A stretch of 64,000 bases of DNA from positions 649,484,468-649,548,467 of the forward strand of contig NC_081409.1 of the NCBI RefSeq assembly GCF_030272615.1, given 5' to 3'. The number at the start of each line of letters is the position of its first letter. Positions within the stretch are counted from its first letter, which is position 1. Shown here in pieces: positions 58,501-64,000 of the stretch. A program made the position numbers and the translations under genes. The notes beneath the pieces are model-generated. The model was not told the DNA's origin. It did no database searches and saw only the letters and a list, made by a program, of their open reading frames with translations. The DNA comes from Cryptomeria japonica (lineage: Eukaryota; Streptophyta; Pinopsida; Cupressales; Cupressaceae).

Positions 58501-59790
58501 ATTATGAACAGAAGTGGTTTTGAAATTGCAATCGGTAATCAAACTAGAGGTAATATCTTTCATTTGAATAACAATGAAAAGACATGCTTGATTGCACATA
58601 TTGATGAAAGTTGGCTATGGCATAAGAGACTCTGTCATGTAAATTTTGATTGCATGGTAAAAATCAGTACTACTAAGGTAGTCAAAGACTTACCTAAGAT
58701 TGTTAAACCTCACAATTCGGTATGTAAGGAATGTCAATTTGGAAAACAAGTTAGAGCATCTTTTAAAAGTATTCCAGAAAAATCCAATAATGCTCTTGAC
58801 TTAATTCACACTGATTTATGTGGTCTAGCTAGAACTAAAAGCTTACAAGGTGATAGATATTTCATGCTAATCATTGATGACTATTCTAGAATGTGTTGGG
58901 TAACTTTTCTCAAAGAAAAATCAGAAGCACTTGGGAAGTTCAAACTATTCAAGGTAATGGTAGAAAATGAAACTGGTAAGAAAATCAAATGTTTGAGATT
59001 AGATCAAGGAGGTGAATTCACATCTAAGGAATTTAATATATTCTGTGAAGTGAATGGAATCAGAAGACAGTTATCAGCACTTCGGACACCACAACAAAAT
59101 GGAGTTGTAGAAAGGAAAAACATAACTATCTTGGATGCAACTAGAAGTATGTTATCAGAAGCAAATCTACCACATGTATATTGGAGAGAGGCAGTAAGCA
59201 CAATGATCTATACATTCAACAAAGTTCACATCAAAGGTGAAACTGGTAAGACCCCTCATGAACTATGGTTTGGCATTACTCCTACTCTTAAATATTTCAG
59301 AATATTTGGGAGTAAATGATATATTAGGAGAGATGAGTATATTGGCAAATTTGATCCTAGAAGTGATGAAGGAATATTTCTTAGTTATTCATCTAAGAGC
59401 AAAGAATATAGATGTTTTAACAAGAGGCTACATAAAATTGTTGAGAGTACAAATGTGAAGATTGATGAACAGTTTAGAGTAACTTTAAGGTATATAGACT
59501 CTGAACTGACAACATAAATACTGACAAATGAACCTACATTGAATCCACCGATACAAAATGAAGATCCAGTTACACCGATATCATCTAAAAATTCCACTAT
59601 AATTGAGGAAGAACAACAAATGAAGACACCCCAGTATGTAAGATTGAACCACTCAGAAAATCAGATAATTGGGAACAAGTATCAAGGAGTTATGACAAGA
59701 GGAAGACTGACAAATGAAGAGGTATGTCTTATTTCTCAAATTTAACCATCATCAATTAATGAGGCATGTGAAGATAAACACTGGATTAAA
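58501..59790 (+). pseudogene. Copia L integrase
   Basis: It is in the same frame as gag. The HHCC finger (WLWHKRLCHVNF ... VCKECQFGKQ) is followed by the core acids in HTDLCG, RLDQGGEF and GVVERKN, and by TMIYTFNKVHIKGETGKTPH. TGA at 59317 stands where relatives have Cys (GSKCY), with further stops at 59515 and 59743. The C-terminal acidic linker is retained. No frameshift is seen. Confidence 0.9.
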
Positions 59791-61160
59791 GCTATGGAAG
59801 AGGAACTAGAACAAATTAAGAAGAATAACACATGGACATTAGTTCCCCGGTCTAAAGACAAAAATGTGATTGGAACAAAATGGGTATTCAGAAACAAACT
59901 TAATGAAGATGGTAAGGTAATCAGAAATAAAGCAAGATTAGTGTGTAAGGGATATTCTCAGAAAGAAGGAATTGATTATAATGAAACCTTTGCACTGGTA
60001 GCTAGAATTGAGGCAGTCAGATTATTCTTGGCTTTTGCAGTACACAAGAACTATAAAGATATGATTTGCAGGTTAAGGAAAGCTTTGTATGGGTTGAAGC
60101 AAGCTCCGAGAGCTTGGTACACTAGATTGGATAAATATCTTTTGAAGATTGGATTTTCTAAAGGTAATGCTGACAGAAACTTATACTATAAAGTGACTAA
60201 TGATGACATCTTGGTTATAGAAGTTTTTGTTGATGATATAATATTTGGAGGAGAAGATGGATTATGTAAAAACTTTTCTATTGAAATGCAGCAAGAATTT
60301 GAAATGTCTATGATTGGAGAGATAAATTTTTTTTTAGGATTGCAAATTTCACAGACTGATAAAGGTATATTCTTGAGTCAATCCAAGTACTTGAAGGAGT
60401 TACTAAAGAAATTTGGGATGGAGAACTCTAAATCGGTAAGCACAACTATGACTACAAATGACAAATTATCACTAAGGGATCAATCTACACCTGCTAATCT
60501 GACTAGGTACAAATCTATGATAGGAGGTCTACTATATTTGACACAAACAAGACCTGATATTATGAATGCAGTATGTATTGTTTCAAGATTTTAGAGTAAT
60601 CCTAGAGAAAATCATGAATCAGCAGTAAAAAGGATTTTACGGTACTTACAAGGCACTACAAATCTTGGTTTATGGTATCCTAGAGATGAAAACTTTGAAT
60701 TATGTGCATACACAGATGCAAATTGGACAGGAGATGTGGATGACAGAAAAAGCACCACCGGCGGAGCATTTTTTCTTGGTTGAGTAAGAAACAAAGTTGC
60801 ACATCTTTATCAACAGTAGAATCAGAATATGTTGCAGTGGCAACTAACTATACACAGGTATTATGGCTTAAGCAAATGTTGAAGGACATAAAGGTAAAAT
60901 GCAAGGAACCTATAACTATCCATTGTGATAACACTGTAGCAATTGATATATCTAAGAATCCGGTACTACATTCTAAAACTAAACACATTTCTATCAAACT
61001 GAATTTTCTTAAAGAGAATATTGAAGCAAAAGAAGTAAAACTAGTTTATGTGAATACTAAAGAACAAATTGCAGATATTTTCACTAAGCCTTTGCCTAAG
61101 GAGACTTTTGAATATCTCAGAGATTAGCTTGGGGTCATATCCCCACCGGTAGAGACTTAG
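59791..61160 (+). pseudogene. Copia L reverse transcriptase and RNase H with motif A deleted
   Basis: Compared with Copia I, 33 codons are missing in frame at about 60057, between HKNYK and DMICRL. This removes RT motif A with its catalytic Asp. The second active-site box VFVDDIIFGG remains at about 60226-60253. A TAG stands at 60592. In RNase H a 19-bp deletion near 60780, between two CTTGG repeats, shifts the frame after GGAFFLG. The tail (CTSLSTVESEYVA, KPLPKETFEYLRD) ends with TAG 61125 and the normal end at 61158. This copy could not make active RT. Confidence 0.9.
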
Positions 61161-61542
61161 ATAGTTGATGTTTCTCATCAACCGACAGAATTAACAGAGA
61201 AATCTTTACTCCAGCTTTGATGAGGAGAGCTACTTCTTAGGGGGAGTAGTTGGTATACTGAATTGGTTGGTATTTTGTACTTGAACGTGGCATTTGTATT
61301 GGCTTTGGCATTTGATGTCAAAGGGGGAGAGACTGATATGGAAAAACACAAGGAAAACACATGTTACTCTCAGGGGGAGAGATTGTTACTTTGGGAGAGA
61401 TTGATTACTCTCTGTATCTTAATTTTGATTTCTAGTTATGATCTCTTTTGGAAGATTGTTGGTTTTTGGTATTTGGCATTTTTGTTTTGGCACTTTGATG
61501 GTTTTTCCATCTTGTGTTGTCATCAATGCCAAAGGGGTAGAT
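61161..61542 (+). other. Copia L 3' noncoding region with repeated polypurine tracts
   Basis: TTAGGGGGAGTAG (61237-61249), AAAGGGGGAGAGA (61320-61332), CAGGGGGAGAGATTG (61372-61386) and AAAGGGGTAGATTG (61531-61544). Only the last abuts the LTR. The layout equals that of Copia I. Confidence 0.82.
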
Positions 61543-62592
61543 TGTTGGTATTTTGGTTATATTGATATGGTTTTGTCATTGATGTCAACACCTATTAACA
61601 CTTATCAACTCTGGCACTTTGGAGGATTGACAATGTTCACCGGCAAGCAAGTGACTTTATCCACAGTCACCGGTATCTGGTTCACTAACACTTGGAATGA
61701 CATAGAAAATACTTGGTTATGTTGAAGATATCATTTGGACACATTGTCTGTGAGATTTGTTCATTGATATATTTGTATTTGCATATTTGCTGTTACCGAC
61801 AGATAGGTCCAGAATAAGCATTGACAGGCTTATCTATTCCAGATCAACACAACACGCTTTGTAGATGATTTTGTTGTTATTATAAATGCATTAAGCCAAC
61901 ATGTTGAATCAGATATTTCATCAGTTATTGATTTACTTGTAATTGATTTTATTGTAATATCTTTTAGAGCCAACCTACTAAAATTGGTCTTAGGTTATGG
62001 TATATATGTAAGATCTTATTTGTAAGATTGATATGCGATTGGGAAAAGGAATTGTAAGAAGGTATATGCGAGAATAAACAGACCTATATATGCAGACATC
62101 ATTTGAAGGTGAAGCAAGGTTTTTGTGAAGGCATATCAGAACTACACCGGTACTGAATCCAACATATGAAGATGCTATTTTGAGCAGTACATCATTATTG
62201 GATTTAACCATCCAATTGTAGTCAGTGTGACTCCTATTTGAGTAACTTGAGCAGTGAGCTCTAGGCGCTTGGCCTTTCTGCATGTGTAGACCCCATTTGT
62301 ATACACATACTATCTGCAGTAGTATCATCTGATTGTGGGTAAGGTTTCCCACCGTGGTTTTTCCCCTTACAGTGTTTCCACGTACAAATATTGGTGTTAT
62401 GTGTTGTGGATGTTATTGTCTTTCTATTTCATGCATTAATCTTTACTGGTACCTTAATTAACTGATAAACTGTCTACTGGCATAAAGTTTGGTTTACCTG
62501 TATTAAGCATTAATGTTGGTTAAGTTGTTTTGGTTTGAATTTATTTGACAACTCATTCACCCCCCCCTCTCAGTTGTTTCTGAGACCTAACA
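61543..62592 (+). repeat. LTR shared by Copia L and M
   Basis: 1,050 bp. It serves as the 3' LTR of L and the 5' LTR of M. The primer site variant TGGTATTAGAGC follows at 62595-62606. Confidence 0.92.
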
Positions 62593-62649
62593 ATTGGTAT
62601 TAGAGCTTAGTCCTTTTTTTGCAGAAGTTTAACAACTTGAGGAGATCCA

Positions 62650-64000
62650 ATGTCTACTAACTATTTCAGGAAGGATAGTCCTAAACTTGATGGAACTGAC
62701 TATGGCATATGGAAGATCAGAACGGAGACATATCTAAATTGCATTGGAAAGAACATCTGGGATGTTACAAAGAATGGCTATATTGCTCCTACTCAAAGTC
62801 AGCCTAATCCACCTACCTTAGGGAAAGATGAGGAAAATGATTGCAAAGCAAGAGAAGTACTTTTGAGTGTATAATTAGATCAACAAATCATGAGATGATC
62901 AGATAGGTCTACTGCTAAAGCTATTTGGGATCAGTTGGAAACATTGAATGAAGGAGATTCCACAGTCAAAATTGCAAAACTTGAAAGCTTTCGGGTCAGG
63001 TATGAAAATCTAAAAATGGAAGAAAATGAAAGGATTTATGCTTTTGTGGAAAGAGTTAATGAAATTGTTTTGGATATTAAATGTTGTGGAGGAACCTTAA
63101 CTGAAGATGAAATTGTTTCAAAAGTTTTAAGAGGATTGCTGCCGACATATAAAATGAAAGTTATTGCTATAAATGAGTTAAGAAGAATGCCTAATACATC
63201 AGTAACTAGGGACATACTGATTGGAAAACTTTCAGCTTTTGAAATTGAGGAATTTGGTCCTATTGCTACTATAAAGATAGATTTAACTTTTAAGGCATCA
63301 ACATCATCTGCACCATCATCAAGAGAACTTGAAGAAAGCAGGAGAGAAGATGAAGAACTTGAAGAACTTGGAGCACTATTTGCAAGGAAGATGCCTAAAG
63401 GTCCAGTTGGAAGTAAGTATGAAGGTAAATCAACCTTTAAATGTTTTAACTGTAATAAGATTGGTCATATGGCTTCAAGATGCCCTAATAGACATGCTAG
63501 ACTAAGAGAAGAAGCTAGAGGAACATACAAGCCTAACCCTAAATATCAGAGATATAGATTTAAGAAGAATAAAGATAAATCTTGTTATATTGTTGATGAA
63601 GGAGTCACTGATGATTTTGATGAGGATCCAAAAGATAATGGATGGGTTTTTGTTGCTATAACAGAAGATCAACCGACACCTACTGTTCAATCGGTAGAGC
63701 AGACCCTGACAGCTAAAGTTGAAGTTAAGGATGAATGGATCATTGATTCAGGATGTTCACATCATATGACTGGTGATAAAGGTAAATTCTTGAACTTTCA
63801 GGAGTATAATGGAGGTCTCGTATGATTTGGAGATGATAAAGCTTGTTTGATCAAAGGAAAAGGTACTATATCTCTTGATGGTAAGCATAATACTGACAAT
63901 GTTTACTATGTAGAAGGTTTAAAGCATAATCTTTTGAGTGTTGGTCAATTAGTTGAGAAAGGATTTCAGTTACAATTCAAGAAAGGAAAATGCAAAATTA
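62650..64000 (+). pseudogene. Copia M gag and protease, continuing past the window
   Basis: It starts at ATG 62650 (MSTNYF...). Stops at about 62872 (TAA) and 62896 break the early part. Gag continues from 62935 with a 30-bp in-frame loss near 63320 (the FDKSDWKAFYA part of L). The knuckle CFNCNKIGHMASRC and protease site IIDSGCSHHMTGDKGKF are intact. TGA at 63823 is at exactly the same codon as TGA 58327 in L, and the surrounding 500 bp are nearly identical to L. The element runs off the right edge. Confidence 0.9.

Larger units (their letters stand above)
56036..62592 (+). mobile_element. Copia element L, first unit of a tandem array
   Basis: LTRs at 56036-57066 and 61543-62592 (TGTTGGTATTTTGG ... 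ACCTAACA) flank a full Copia interior. The primer site TGGTATCAGAGC is at 57069-57080 and a mutated polypurine tract AAAGGGGTAGAT at 61531-61542. The right LTR is directly followed by another primer site and gag (M) rather than a TSD. The left flank is ATTAA (56031-56035). Confidence 0.92.

Overview
This window is transposable-element DNA from a large plant nuclear genome. I recognise no host gene, rRNA, tRNA or CRISPR array. Several things point to a seed plant: layered nested LTR retrotransposons of both superfamilies, a plant-type LINE, primer sites complementary to initiator Met-tRNA (TGGTATCAGAGC), a miniature TRIM element, and decay dominated by C-to-T type stop codons. The size and number of nested elements suggest a gymnosperm, but this is inference and the species cannot be read from the sequence.

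Layout. (1) 1-9.4 kb: an old minus-strand LINE whose middle is lost and replaced by a 5'-truncated minus-strand Copia element (A, about 2.2-7.6 kb). (2) 9.4-14.9 kb: AT-rich and decayed DNA with an LTR-like stretch (10.4-11.7 kb) and a complete 372-bp TRIM (12763-13134; TSD TATCT) inside a degenerate tandem repeat. (3) 14899-38452: one plus-strand chromodomain Gypsy element (B; TSD TTGAT) split by two later insertions. Element C (17840-25827; TSD GCGGT) sits in its protease region and element D (29908-37640, minus; TSD TAAAC/TAACC) sits in its 3' LTR. (4) 38.7-44.9 kb: a second, minus-strand chromodomain Gypsy (E). (5) 44.9-54.3 kb: the 5' half of a Copia (G) ending at a complete minus-strand Copia (I). 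(6) 54.3-56.0 kb: fragments of Gypsy integrase (H), Copia RT (J) and an AT-rich LTR (K). (7) 56036 to the right edge: Copia elements L and M (same family as I) in a head-to-tail LTR-internal-LTR-internal array that runs off the window.

The most unusual content is the pair C and D. Both are full-length LTR elements with TSD, primer site and polypurine tract but no protease, integrase, RT or RNase H. Each carries instead a coiled-coil protein with four or five CCHC zinc knuckles (ORF1), then a separate reading frame of about 1,100 codons (ORF2) with its own long leader. The two ORF2 products are diverged but recognisably homologous at several points along their length. Their PBS, PPT surroundings and LTR-end motifs match the autonomous Copia elements nearby, which suggests they were mobilised in trans by Copia enzymes. 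I cannot assign a function to ORF2.

All coding regions are broken by stops or shifts, so this DNA looks like inert, methylation-decayed retrotransposon sediment. Its interest lies in the nested history, the two-ORF non-autonomous class and the shared cis modules.
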